A stretch of 64,000 nucleotides of DNA from Desnuesiella massiliensis (GCF_001403615.1 NZ_LN879453.1:62001-126000), one strand, 5' to 3'; positions 18,995 to 27,095 are shown, counted from the first letter of the stretch. Translations and numbers: made by a program. The notes: a model not told the origin generated them from the sequence alone.

Positions 18995-19004
18995 GGTAAA
19001 ATGA

Positions 19005-19193
19005 TTATAAGTTTCTTTCGTATTGTTCAACCATTTTCTTAACCATTTCTCCGCCAACAGAACCGTTTTCTCTTGAAGTTAAATCTCCATTGTAACCTTC
19101 TTTAAGATTAACTCCTAATTCTCTAGCTGTCTCCATCTTGAATTGGTTTAATCCTTTTCTAGCTTCTGGTACTAATTTTCTATTATTTGCCAT
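19005..19193 (-). CDS. Small acid-soluble spore protein, alpha/beta type
   Basis: A 62-residue DNA-coating spore protein. Typical parts are LVPEARKGLNQFKMETARELG (given with residues 7-27 in mind), the spore-protease recognition site around ARELGVNL, and the second conserved block LTSRENGSVGGEMVKKMVE. These proteins saturate spore DNA and protect it from UV and heat, then are degraded by Gpr at germination. The ATG at 19193 has the SD AAGGAGG, so the upstream in-frame codons are not translated. Expression should be SigG-dependent, but I could not place a convincing SigG promoter. It shows that the organism sporulates. Confidence 0.93.
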   Translation of the reverse strand: MANNRKLVPEARKGLNQFKMETARELGVNLKEGYNGDLTSRENGSVGGEMVKKMVEQYERNL

Positions 19194-19376
19194 GACTATT
19201 ACCTCCTTTTTTTTATTTAGATATTTAATCTTTGTAGTTTTAAATATTAAATATCTTGTAGTACTATTTTGTCGCAATAAAATTAAAATACCCTATTTAA
19301 TTTGAGGGAAGAGAGGAAATAGAATATTATGATGGAATAAAATGTTAAAGAGTTGAAAAAAATTTCACAAACTATA

Positions 19377-19405
19377 TTAACATTTGGCTTAAAACATGCT
19401 AAAAT
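19377..19405 (+). promoter_or_regulatory. Candidate promoter and leader of the ECF S-component gene
   Basis: TTAACA (19377-19382) and TAAAAT (19400-19405) are 17 nt apart. The roughly 90-nt leader that follows contains a hairpin (TAGTCAGT / ACTGAACTA, one bulge). It shows no recognisable riboswitch consensus. Confidence 0.4.
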
Positions 19406-19503
19406 ACAACTAGTCAGTATTCTAAATGAAACTGAACTAAAAAATAAAAAATTTTTAATATCAACTTATATCCTTTTAAGGAATAAGAGTGAGGAGGATT
19501 ATT

Positions 19504-20091
19504 ATGGAAAGAAATTCAGTAAGAGTTTCAAATACTAAAGTTAGGCAGCTAACTTTGGTAGGTATGCTATCTGCCATATCAATTATTTTAGGTGCTACAG
19601 GTTATGGTTTTATACCCTTACCTATGGCTAAGATCACAATTATGCACATACCTGTAATAATTGGAGCTATATTAGAAGGACCTAAGGTGGGTATGTTAAT
19701 AGGATTAATGTTTGGATGCTTTAGTATAATACAGAATATAATGTCACCTTCATTATTATCCTTTGCATTTTTTAATCCTTTGGTTTCAGTTTTACCTAGA
19801 GTATTAATTGGAGCTACTTCTTATTACAGCTATAAATTGATAAAGATTAAAAACGAGTCAGTAAGAGTAGCTATTGGAGCAGCAGTAGGTTCTTTAACCA
19901 ATACAGTAGGTGTTTTGGGAATGATCTATCTGCTATATGTAGAAAGATATGCGCAGGTAAAAAATATGGCTATAGATAAAGCTACAAAAGCTATTTTTGG
20001 GATAGCCTATACTAATGGTATATTAGAAGCTATTGCAGCGGTAATTATTACAGTATCAGTTGTTTTAGCAGTTAAAAAGATTAAAAAATAA
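19504..20091 (+). CDS. ECF transporter substrate-binding (S) component
   Basis: A 195-residue membrane protein with about six helices and the pattern of ECF-type vitamin transporter S components: an N-terminal TLVGMLSAISIILGATGYG then PLPMAKITIMHIPVIIGAILEGPKVG. This resembles the PF12822 group that includes pantothenate/cobalamin-precursor transporters, but the substrate cannot be read. It would share the energising EcfAAT module encoded elsewhere. The start at 19504 follows the SD GAGGAGG (19491-19497). Monocistronic, with a strong shared terminator downstream. Confidence 0.8.
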   Translation: MERNSVRVSNTKVRQLTLVGMLSAISIILGATGYGFIPLPMAKITIMHIPVIIGAILEGPKVGMLIGLMFGCFSIIQNIMSPSLLSFAFFNPLVSVLPRVLIGATSYYSYKLIKIKNESVRVAIGAAVGSLTNTVGVLGMIYLLYVERYAQVKNMAIDKATKAIFGIAYTNGILEAIAAVIITVSVVLAVKKIKK

Positions 20092-20102
20092 TTTGTAATA
20101 AA

Positions 20103-20145
20103 AAAGGTCAAGCATTTACTTGATGAAATGCTTGACCTTTATATA
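20103..20145. terminator. Bidirectional terminator
   Basis: A perfect 15-bp stem AAAGGTCAAGCATTT / AAATGCTTGACCTTT between the ECF S-component gene and the convergent pspC-like gene. Confidence 0.88.
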
Positions 20146-20418
20146 TTACTGATCTTTATCCTTAGGATTTTCGTGGTAAAATTCAGCATCTTGATAAGGT
20201 CTCCCGTAATTAGGATCTTGTCTGTATACATCTCTTTTTTCAGGAAGAATTATTACTGCAGCAATATAAGCTAGTATTCCAGAGCCTCCGAGAAATGTAA
20301 AGCCTAACCATACAAGTCTTATTATAGAAACATCTACCTGCAAATATTCAGCAATTCCTGCGCAAACACCAGAAACCATTGCTTGTTCTTTAATTTTATA
20401 TAATCTTTTAGCGCTCAT
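20146..20418 (-). CDS. PspC domain protein
   Basis: A 90-residue membrane protein. The PspC domain covers about residues 3-60, with KRLYKIKEQAMVSGVCAGIA then EYLQVDVSIIRLVW and one hydrophobic segment (LGFTFLGGSGILAYIAAVII). A charged, tyrosine-rich tail follows. PspC proteins take part in envelope-stress sensing in enterobacteria; in Firmicutes the role of the small stand-alone forms is unclear. The SD AGGTATG lies just before the start. Confidence 0.88.
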   Translation of the reverse strand: MSAKRLYKIKEQAMVSGVCAGIAEYLQVDVSIIRLVWLGFTFLGGSGILAYIAAVIILPEKRDVYRQDPNYGRPYQDAEFYHENPKDKDQ

Positions 20419-20595
20419 TGATACATACCTCCATATAATTTTTTTATTAATATAAGCTTATTAATAAGTTTACTTTTAATATAATCATCTCTATGTTTTA
20501 ATTATATTTTTTTTATTGATTTATGACTAGTTATTCTAGTAATAAAAAAGGATGACCAAGGTAATAATAAAAATCAATATAGGAGTCATGATTAA

Positions 20596-21636
20596 TTACA
20601 CAAATGAGTTTAAAGTCTCTTTTGGTAGGGAGTCAAGAGCATATTTAATAAAGTTCTTTGCGGTAATACCTTCTTTGCAGGAAGTATCAATCAATTGTTT
20701 CCAATACCTGCTTCCCTTACAATTGTTAAATAAGGTTAAAGTATGCCTCAGTATAAGATGCATACCAATTTTGTTATCTTGAAGTTCCTCAAGATAAGGA
20801 AGCATTTTTTCTAAAATCTCCCTTCTGCTTATGCTGGAGGTTGTTCCCTTCATAAAAAGATTGTCTACCTTTGTAAGAACATATGAATTTTCATAGGATA
20901 CCCTTCCTAACATTACGCCGTCCACATGTTTTAAGTGGTCTTTCATGGCATCTATAGTTTTTATGCCACCATTAATTTCTATATTAAGATGAGGTAAATC
21001 TTTTTTTATTTTATGAACTTCATCATATTTTAAAGGTGGAATTTCTCTATTTTCTTTAGGACTTAGTCCGGATAGAATGGCTGTTCTTGCATGGATAATA
21101 AATCTATCTATTTTAGATTTCTCAATAGTTTGCATAAAATGCTTCATATAGTCATAATTATCTAATATTGTATTCTTAAAGGAAGTTGGCAATACATTAT
21201 TGCCGTTAATACCAATTCTGTGCTTTACTGTTATAGGCTTCTTTGTAGCTTCCCTCATAGCCGTTACCATATCAGCTACTAATTCTGGATAGGCCATAAG
21301 AATTGCACCCATTGCATTTCCAGAGATTCGGTCTGAAGGGCAACCTACGTTTAGATTAAGCTCATTATAGTCCCAATCTTCAGCTATTTTAACAGCTTTA
21401 TATATCTCTTCTGGATCACAACCTGCAATCTGAAGAGATAGGGGCTTTTCTATGGAATTAAAATCTAAAAGTTTATGTCTGTCTCCATATATTATAGAGT
21501 GAGCAGTTATCATTTCAGTATATAAAAGAGATTTTTTTGTCATAAGTCTGCAAAAATATCTAAAATGCCTATCAGTCCGATCCACCATAGGAGCTATACT
21601 AACCTTTGGCGGGATGATATTTGATAAGTATTTCAT
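20596..21636 (-). CDS. DusA-like tRNA-dihydrouridine synthase homologue lacking the catalytic cysteine
   Basis: A 346-residue TIM-barrel flavoprotein homologue, closest to the DusA branch: LNVGCPSDR (95-103), VKHRIGI, LSGLSPKENREIPPL and the ING-GIK / DGVMLGR flavin-phosphate region. Dus enzymes reduce uridine in the tRNA D-loop. In DusA the catalytic cysteine lies in the GAC-L-M segment after CPSDR; here the same position reads GAILM with Ile112 (codon ATT), so the general acid is missing. It may be inactive, slow or repurposed. The start at 21636 was chosen by the SD GGAGGTG; a TTG four codons earlier lies inside that SD. Divergent from the HD gene. Confidence 0.82.
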   Translation of the reverse strand: MKYLSNIIPPKVSIAPMVDRTDRHFRYFCRLMTKKSLLYTEMITAHSIIYGDRHKLLDFNSIEKPLSLQIAGCDPEEIYKAVKIAEDWDYNELNLNVGCPSDRISGNAMGAILMAYPELVADMVTAMREATKKPITVKHRIGINGNNVLPTSFKNTILDNYDYMKHFMQTIEKSKIDRFIIHARTAILSGLSPKENREIPPLKYDEVHKIKKDLPHLNIEINGGIKTIDAMKDHLKHVDGVMLGRVSYENSYVLTKVDNLFMKGTTSSISRREILEKMLPYLEELQDNKIGMHLILRHTLTLFNNCKGSRYWKQLIDTSCKEGITAKNFIKYALDSLPKETLNSFV

Positions 21637-21664
21637 AAACACCTCCAAAAATTTTAATACATAT

Positions 21665-21685
21665 AATTATTACAACGTAATAATT
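21665..21685. promoter_or_regulatory. Inverted repeat, operator-like
   Basis: A perfect 9-3-9 inverted repeat, AATTATTAC-AAC-GTAATAATT, lies in the gap between the divergent dusA-like and HD-domain genes. Its size and position fit a dimeric repressor site, but no regulator can be named. The sequence is AT-rich, so chance is possible. Confidence 0.4.
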
Positions 21686-21790
21686 CATATAGTATATATT
21701 AATTAATAATGATTGTCAAAAACTATTGCATATAGATCTTTAATATGTAAATAATAAAAATATAAGATATATGAAGCAGGAGGATTTTGT

Positions 21791-22438
21791 ATGAAAGAAT
21801 TATTTTTAGATATAGAATCTCATATATTGGAAGATGAGAAGCCCTCTATTTATCTTCAAAAGCTACTTGAAGAAGGAGATTTAAATGAATCCCCTTTTAC
21901 TATGATAAGGGATATGAAAGAAACACCACAAGAGCCTAAGCATCACCCAGAGGGTAATGTATGGAATCATGTGATGATGGTATTAGATAGAGCCGCTAAA
22001 TATAGAGTTTTAAGTAAGGATAAGAGAGTTTTTATGTGGGCTGCTTTGTTGCATGATATAGGTAAGTTTCCAACTACAAAATTAAGGAAAGGTAGAATAA
22101 CCTCTTATGATCACGATAAAATAGGAGAGCAGATGTCTATTGACTTTCTTAAGTGTTTTACAGAGGATAAAGAAACTATTTATAAAATTTCTAAGCTTAT
22201 TAGATACCACATGCATTCTCTATTTGTATTAAATAAATTGCCCTTTGCTAATATTTCAAAAATGGTAGAAGAAACTTCTTTGTATGAATTAGGTTTGTTA
22301 TCTCTTTGTGATAGATTAGGGAGAGGTGGCATTAACAAGGACAAGGAAAAAGAAGTTGAGAATAATATTAATGAATTCTTACACATTGTATCAGAAACTA
22401 CTGGAGATTTACCAATAAAACTATCTTTACTAATTTAG
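21791..22438 (+). CDS. HD domain phosphohydrolase family protein
   Basis: A 215-residue protein with an HD domain (about 55-180). Metal-binding residues are visible in EGNVWNHVMMVLDRA, in the HDIG motif LLHDIGKFPTTK, and in a downstream IRYHMHS. The domain resembles that in bacterial tRNA nucleotidyltransferases and their stand-alone relatives. The true substrate is unknown. The SD GGAGG precedes the ATG. It shares an intergenic region with the divergent dusA-like gene, which weakly suggests a link to RNA metabolism. Confidence 0.78.
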   Translation: MKELFLDIESHILEDEKPSIYLQKLLEEGDLNESPFTMIRDMKETPQEPKHHPEGNVWNHVMMVLDRAAKYRVLSKDKRVFMWAALLHDIGKFPTTKLRKGRITSYDHDKIGEQMSIDFLKCFTEDKETIYKISKLIRYHMHSLFVLNKLPFANISKMVEETSLYELGLLSLCDRLGRGGINKDKEKEVENNINEFLHIVSETTGDLPIKLSLLI

Positions 22439-22539
22439 GATGTTTGAAAAAATAATAGTCGCTCTACTGATTAGTTTGAATGTTTGCATATAATTGTTTT
22501 TCAAGAAGTTTTACAAGAATATATCTTTAGAATAATTAA

Positions 22540-22580
22540 AAAAGTCGAAGTAATAAAAAATTACTACGACTTTTCTTTTT
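22540..22580. terminator. Bidirectional terminator
   Basis: A 15-position stem, AAAAGTCG-AAGTAAT / ATTACTA-CGACTTTT with one mismatch, lies between the convergent HD-domain and rsgI genes. T-rich sequence follows on the plus strand. Confidence 0.82.
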
Positions 22581-23488
22581 TAGCGTTTTTTATCTTTTTC
22601 TTTAGGTTGATTCTTATCATTTTTGTCTTTATTATCGTTTTTATTATTATTTTTATCGTCGGAACCTTTACCTTTATCCTTTGATTGGCCAAAGTTATTA
22701 TCTTTTTGATTTAATTCAGAATTATTAGTATTTTTTTGCTCAGGAACATTTTTATTGTTAGAATTATTATCTTTGAAAGTACCATTTTCTTTGTTTTTGC
22801 CATTGTTTTCTTTATCTTTGTTATTGCCATTACTATTTTCTTTAGTTTTAGAATTGTTATCATTTTCTTTTTCACTTGGAGATGTAGACTTTTCAGAATT
22901 ATTATCTTTTTTTATTTCTTTATCTTTGCTGATATCAATAATGATATTAATGCCATCATCCTCGATTTTCTTTTCAACCTTTGATAAATCTAATTGGTGA
23001 TTTTTAAGATTGCTTACTTGTATGTTTATAGCCTTATCTTTTTTGTAATCTTCAGTTATATAATTCTCACTTTTGCATTTTTCATATATTTTTTCTATAC
23101 CATTTGATATGTCTAAGTTCTTTATATTAAGTTCATTTACTAAATTTTTTCCATCATCATTTAACGGAACTACCTTTACAATTTTATTCCATCTATTTAC
23201 ATAAAGTTCAACAGAAGGGTTAATATCGATAGTTACAGCAGAGACAGGCTCATTGTATAAAAATATGCCACTAGATAGGAAAACTAAAAGTAAAAAGGAT
23301 GCTGCCATCAAAAATAGCCTTTTTACATTAATACTTTTTTTCTTAGTACCATTAAAGATTTCCTCAGAGTACAGTTCTCCCATAGTAACAGATTTAGAAT
23401 TTCTTTTAACATACGCAAATTCTCCAGAGGGAGTTAAAATGCCTATATTACTATCATTGATTTCCATAACAATACCGGTTTTAGTCAT
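22580..23488 (-). CDS. rsgI: RsgI-type anti-sigma-I factor with a disordered extracellular tail
   Basis: A 302-residue type II membrane protein. Residues 1-48 form the cytoplasmic RsgI N-terminal domain that binds SigI (KTGIVMEINDSNIGILTPSG). A single membrane helix lies at about 57-78. The extracellular part begins with the conserved VTIDINPSVELYVNRW (about 85-100), whose Asn90-Pro91 bond is the autocleavage site described for the family. Instead of a carbohydrate-binding or catalytic sensor domain, the last 100 residues are a low-complexity Lys/Asn/Asp/Glu-rich tail. It overlaps sigI by 8 nt, a classic coupled pair. It should hold SigI at the membrane until an unknown signal triggers cleavage. 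Confidence 0.9.
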   Translation of the reverse strand: MTKTGIVMEINDSNIGILTPSGEFAYVKRNSKSVTMGELYSEEIFNGTKKKSINVKRLFLMAASFLLLVFLSSGIFLYNEPVSAVTIDINPSVELYVNRWNKIVKVVPLNDDGKNLVNELNIKNLDISNGIEKIYEKCKSENYITEDYKKDKAINIQVSNLKNHQLDLSKVEKKIEDDGINIIIDISKDKEIKKDNNSEKSTSPSEKENDNNSKTKENSNGNNKDKENNGKNKENGTFKDNNSNNKNVPEQKNTNNSELNQKDNNFGQSKDKGKGSDDKNNNKNDNKDKNDKNQPKEKDKKR

Positions 23489-24167
23489 CTACATCACCAA
23501 CTTTCTTTATATTTAAATAGGATCTTAGATATAAATATTCATCATTGTCTAATATTAAAATAAGCGCAATAATATATTTCCTCCATTTTTCAATTAATTT
23601 TCTATTGCAACTTGTAAGTAAACATATTTCCTTAATGGGAAGTATCTTTTTTGATTTTATATAATCTGTTATATAAGTTTTTTTTGTACAAGCAGTAGCT
23701 ATATTTAAAAGATTATTCCTAGTATCCTTATGAGAAGGAGAAGCTTCTACTAAATCTGAAAATTTAAGATTATATTTTGTCAACTCTTTAATAAAATAAG
23801 AAATTTCTTCAGATAAAAGTTCCTTTTCTTTGGATTGATTATATTCATTGATTGACAATGTATTATCGATATAATCAAAGTTATCCTCCTCTACGGAGAA
23901 GGACAACACTATATTTTTATTTGATTTTCTGAAAAAATCTATTAAAGCATTTCTAATTATAGTTGAAGCATAAGAATGAAAATTAACCTTAATATTATTA
24001 TATGTATCGCAAGCTTTATTAAAAGCAATAAGTGCAATGCTAAGCTCGTCATCATTTTCAGAAGATAGAGGTCTTTTACATATGTTATAAGCTACTGATT
24101 TTACAAAACTCATATTTTCGCTTATAAAATTATCTCTATTTTCTTTTTTCAAAAGATCTAAATCCAT
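23481..24167 (-). CDS. sigI: RNA polymerase sigma factor SigI
   Basis: A 228-residue sigma-70-family protein of the SigI type. Region 2 is visible as FISENMSFVKSVAYNICKRP then LSIALIAFNKACDTYNN and FHSYASTIIRNALIDFFRKS. The C-terminal SigI-C domain (about 130-225) ends with the helix-turn-helix region (LPIKEICLLTSCNRKLIEKW). Family knowledge: SigI is controlled by the co-transcribed RsgI and recognises promoters with a C-rich -35 and a CGWA-type -10. The gene is first in the operon with rsgI. A CCC-N19-CGTA pattern upstream suggests that it activates itself. Confidence 0.92.
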   Translation of the reverse strand: MDLDLLKKENRDNFISENMSFVKSVAYNICKRPLSSENDDELSIALIAFNKACDTYNNIKVNFHSYASTIIRNALIDFFRKSNKNIVLSFSVEEDNFDYIDNTLSINEYNQSKEKELLSEEISYFIKELTKYNLKFSDLVEASPSHKDTRNNLLNIATACTKKTYITDYIKSKKILPIKEICLLTSCNRKLIEKWRKYIIALILILDNDEYLYLRSYLNIKKVGDVDD

Positions 24168-24234
24168 CTTTTCACCTCGAGATGTTCATAAATTTATAAA
24201 AGAAGCTTCTTATATTGTTATATATATAATTATA

Positions 24235-24260
24235 TACGAAGATTAATTTAATTTTAAGGG
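24235..24260 (-). promoter_or_regulatory. Candidate SigI-type promoter of sigI-rsgI
   Basis: On the minus strand a CCC run (24260-24258) is followed after exactly 19 nt by CGTA (24238-24235), about 70 nt before the sigI start codon. The same spacing occurs in the divergent promoter next to it. The -35 has only three Cs, so the match is partial. Confidence 0.5.
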
Positions 24261-24280
24261 CATATTTAGTGGAAAAAGGC

Positions 24281-24309
24281 ACCCCCTAATAAATATATTA
24301 GCTGCCGTA
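24281..24309 (+). promoter_or_regulatory. Candidate SigI-type promoter of the DUF5667 gene
   Basis: ACCCCC (24281-24286) and CGTA (24306-24309) are 19 nt apart, with an A-tract just upstream of the -35. This matches the C-rich -35 and CGWA -10 described for SigI-family promoters. It lies 35 nt before the start codon, where no SigA promoter is obvious. Confidence 0.6.
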
Positions 24310-24343
24310 TATATAAGCAAATGATATAAAAGGAGGAATTCAA

Positions 24344-25336
24344 ATGAAAAAGACTATGTTAATAGCTTTATTATCCATATTTATTTTAGGAGGAACGGTG
24401 AAAGCCGCAGAGGTTTCATCTAATAAGGAGTATGCGGGCATAACCCCAGATAATATATTGTATCCTTTAGATAAAGGAATGGAATCTTTAAAATTAGCAT
24501 TGACTTCATCAGAAGAAAAGAAAGCTGAAATTATTGCAAACATAGCAGAAGAGAGGCTAGGAGAAAGTGAAGTTATGACAGAGAAAGGAAAGGAAGAGTT
24601 AGCAGAAAAAGCTCTTGAGGAGTATAAAGAAAAAATTGAAGAAGCTCAAGGTAAATTAGAAGATATATTAAAGGATGTAAAAGATAGTGAAGATGCAAAA
24701 AAAATAGAAAAGGTAAAAAAGCTTGGTGATACTTTACTAAATAAGACTGAAAAGTCTATTGAAGTATTAAAGGCCTTAGAAGAAAAACTTCCGGAAGAAG
24801 CAAAGGAAAACATTCAAAGGGTAATAGAGATGCAAAGTGAGAAAAAAGAAGCTGTAAGAGCTATGGTAGAAAAAAGACATGAATTTAATGAAGCAAAGAA
24901 AGCTTACAATGAAGCTAAAGTTCAATTGAAGAAGGTAGAAAAATCAGGAGACGAAGAGGCTATAAATAAGGCAAAAACTGTCTTAAATGAAGCTCAAGCT
25001 GCCATGGATAGTAAAGGGGAAGAACTTAAAAAAGCCATTGAGGAAAAGGCTGCAGCGGTAAAGAAAGACTATAAAGAAGATATTAAAAATAATGAAGATA
25101 AATCTCAAGAAGGTAATAAGGTAGAGGAGCCTAAAAAAGAGCCAGCTACCGAGGTGAAGCAGAAAGCTGAATCTAAAGAGACAGATAAAGCTAAAGGAAC
25201 AGAAAAGAAGGAAGAAAAAGCTGTTGAAAGCAAGGAGCAGAAAAAAGAGAATAAGGATAAAAGTGAAGAACAAAAAGATAAACAAGTTAAAGAGGATAAA
25301 GGTAATAGTCAAAAGGGTAATAACGGTAAAAAATAG
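24344..25336 (+). CDS. Secreted DUF5667 protein with Lys/Glu-rich coiled-coil tail
   Basis: A 330-residue exported protein. A signal peptide is clear at 1-21 (MKKTMLIALLSIFILGGTVKA, cut after KAA or nearby). The DUF5667 domain follows (about 30-110), with GITPDNILYPLDKGMESLKL and EKKAEIIANIAEERLGE. The rest is charged helix, probably coiled coil, ending in a Lys/Glu/Asn low-complexity tail like that of the neighbouring RsgI. Function is unknown. It is divergent from sigI and has a SigI-like promoter, so it is a likely SigI regulon member and may act in the cell wall (inference). SD AAAGGAGG precedes the ATG. Confidence 0.82.
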   Translation: MKKTMLIALLSIFILGGTVKAAEVSSNKEYAGITPDNILYPLDKGMESLKLALTSSEEKKAEIIANIAEERLGESEVMTEKGKEELAEKALEEYKEKIEEAQGKLEDILKDVKDSEDAKKIEKVKKLGDTLLNKTEKSIEVLKALEEKLPEEAKENIQRVIEMQSEKKEAVRAMVEKRHEFNEAKKAYNEAKVQLKKVEKSGDEEAINKAKTVLNEAQAAMDSKGEELKKAIEEKAAAVKKDYKEDIKNNEDKSQEGNKVEEPKKEPATEVKQKAESKETDKAKGTEKKEEKAVESKEQKKENKDKSEEQKDKQVKEDKGNSQKGNNGKK

Positions 25337-25365
25337 TTGATGCTTTATAGAAAATATTGTTAACT

Positions 25366-25408
25366 AAAAAAGCAAAAAAATTCACACTTTGAATTTTTTT
25401 GCTTTTTT
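25366..25408 (+). terminator. Intrinsic terminator after the DUF5667 gene
   Basis: An 18-bp stem (left arm AAAAAAGCAAAAAAATTC, right arm its complement ending in six Ts) with a short loop. Confidence 0.88.
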
Positions 25409-25464
25409 TATTTAATATTATTTATAGTTATTAAAAATAAGCTTAAGTAGCTAAAGATAGATTT

Positions 25465-25692
25465 TTATTGTTTATTATCTCCTTCAAGAGCCTTGACAAT
25501 TTTATTGAAAAGCTTATCCTTATCAGAGGATTTTAAAAAATTGTCTCCTATTAAAGCTGTATACTTCTCTTTACAAGTTTTGCAAAAACCTAAGCAAGAT
25601 TTAACTTTAATTTCAATATCTTTATCATACTCTTTAAGCATTTTTTCAATCTGTGAATGAGCTTTATTATTTTTACAAAGTTTTACTTTCAA
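25465..25692 (-). CDS. Small thioredoxin-like ferredoxin-type protein (DUF1450-like)
   Basis: A 75-residue protein with cysteines in CKNN near the N-terminus and the block SCLGFCKTC in the middle. This is the spacing of DUF1450/YuzB and thioredoxin-like [2Fe-2S] proteins, followed by the usual LFNKIVKAL helix. A role in iron-sulfur or redox chemistry is plausible but unproven. The start is taken as TTG at 25692, 8 nt after the SD GGAGG; an upstream TTG at 25707 lies inside that SD. It is divergent from the cysteine desulfurase-thiI operon, which may point to sulfur metabolism. Confidence 0.7.
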   Translation of the reverse strand: MKVKLCKNNKAHSQIEKMLKEYDKDIEIKVKSCLGFCKTCKEKYTALIGDNFLKSSDKDKLFNKIVKALEGDNKQ

Positions 25693-25861
25693 TAGAAACA
25701 CCTCCAAGGGGGAATGATTTAATTTTACATATAAAAAATATATAGTTAGTATTTCACTATAATTATAGTATAAATATAAATAAAAGAAAATAATTATTTT
25801 TTAATATTTATTATGAAGTATCGATAGAATTTGTTGAATATACTATTTTAGCAATTTAAAA

Positions 25862-25891
25862 TTGACATAGTTTTTTAATTAATGATACACT
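25862..25891 (+). promoter_or_regulatory. Promoter of the desulfurase-thiI operon
   Basis: A perfect -35 TTGACA (25862-25867) and TACACT (25886-25891) are separated by 18 nt, 64 nt before the start codon. This is one of the best SigA-type matches in the window. Confidence 0.65.
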
Positions 25892-25955
25892 ATAAGTCGT
25901 ATGGAAAGTAATATAAATTTTTCTACTGGAAATAATAATAAAGAAGGTGAGAGAA

Positions 25956-27095
25956 ATGGAAGTATATTTAGATAATGCAGCTACTACTATGCCTTATGAT
26001 GAGGTAATTAATACAGTAGCTTTTAATATGAAAAATAATTTTGCAAATCCCTCTGCTAAGCATTTATTAGGTATTAAGGCGGAAAGACTATTAAATGATA
26101 GCAGAGAAAAAATTGCTTATACATTAAATTGTAGCAAGGATGAAATTATTTTTACTTCCGGTGGAAGTGAAAGTAATAACTTAGCAATAAAAGGCTTTGC
26201 TAAACCTGGTTGTCATATGATTACAAGTGTTATAGAGCACTCTAGCGTTCTAAAGACCTTCAAGGAACTAGAAGATGAAGGAGTTAGTGTTAGTTATATT
26301 AAGGTGGATGATAAAGGCAGACTAGATTTACATGAGCTAGAAAATAGTATAAATAAAGATACTGTGCTTATAAGCATTATGCATGTCAATAATGAAGTTG
26401 GCACCATTCAGGATTTAGAAGCTATTGGAGCTCTTATAAGAAAGAAAAGCCAAAGAGCAAAATTCCATGTGGATGCTGTTCAAAGTTATGGGAAATTTAA
26501 TATAGATGTACAAAGATGTAATATTGATTTATTATCTATAAGTGCACATAAGTTTCATGGGCCAAGAGGTGTAGGTGCAATTTACATAAAAAAGGCACTA
26601 TATCCTAAAACATTGATTACTGGTGGAGGACAAGAAAAGGGATATAGATCTGGCACTGAAAATGTAGCTGGCACTTCAGGCATGGCAATGGCTAGCGAAA
26701 TGATGTATGAAAATATTATAGAAAACTATAATAAAGTAACTAGTATAAAAGCTTATTTTATTGATAAACTTCAAGAGGTTAAAGATATCAGCATTAATAG
26801 TCCTTTAGAAGAACACATAAGTTCTTATATATTAAATGTTAGCTTTAAAGGAGTAAGAGGTGAGGTGCTTTTGCATCTACTAGAAGAAAAGGGGATTTAC
26901 GTCTCTACGGGCTCCGCATGTTCCTCTAAAAGTAAGAAGAGTGCCTCTGTTTTAAAAGCGTTAGGATTAAGTGATAAAGACATTGAAGGAACTTTAAGAT
27001 TCAGCTTTAATGAAAAAAATACTAAAGAAGAGATAGATTATGTTATTGAAAATTTAAAGCAATCATTGAATTTTTTAAGGAGAGTTAGAAAATGA
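25956..27095 (+). CDS. Cysteine desulfurase (NifS/IscS family)
   Basis: A 379-residue PLP enzyme that takes sulfur from cysteine as a persulfide. The N-terminus VYLDNAATT, the SIMHVNNEVGTIQ segment, the PLP-binding lysine in SAHKFHGPRG and the persulfide cysteine in STGSACSSK are all present. The gene overlaps thiI by 4 nt (ATGA), so the enzyme most likely feeds sulfur to ThiI for 4-thiouridine, as in other Firmicutes (NifZ-type paralogue). No NifU/IscU scaffold is adjacent. The ATG at 25956 follows the SD AAGGTGAG. It may also serve MnmA. Confidence 0.92.
   Translation: MEVYLDNAATTMPYDEVINTVAFNMKNNFANPSAKHLLGIKAERLLNDSREKIAYTLNCSKDEIIFTSGGSESNNLAIKGFAKPGCHMITSVIEHSSVLKTFKELEDEGVSVSYIKVDDKGRLDLHELENSINKDTVLISIMHVNNEVGTIQDLEAIGALIRKKSQRAKFHVDAVQSYGKFNIDVQRCNIDLLSISAHKFHGPRGVGAIYIKKALYPKTLITGGGQEKGYRSGTENVAGTSGMAMASEMMYENIIENYNKVTSIKAYFIDKLQEVKDISINSPLEEHISSYILNVSFKGVRGEVLLHLLEEKGIYVSTGSACSSKSKKSASVLKALGLSDKDIEGTLRFSFNEKNTKEEIDYVIENLKQSLNFLRRVRK

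Noticed and set aside
19200..19290. Possible SigG promoter for the SASP gene
   Set aside because: Pieces such as GTATT and AGTACTA occur on the minus strand, but spacing and -10 sequence do not fit well enough to call.
20552..20782. Plus-strand frame overlapping the end of the dusA-like gene
   Set aside because: Most of it lies opposite the conserved dusA-like frame, and it has no usable SD.
22736..23000. Plus-strand frames of about 80 codons opposite rsgI, Phe/Ile/Leu-rich
   Set aside because: They mirror the Lys/Asn-rich tail of RsgI; there is no SD, and the composition is what antisense AAA/AAT codons give.
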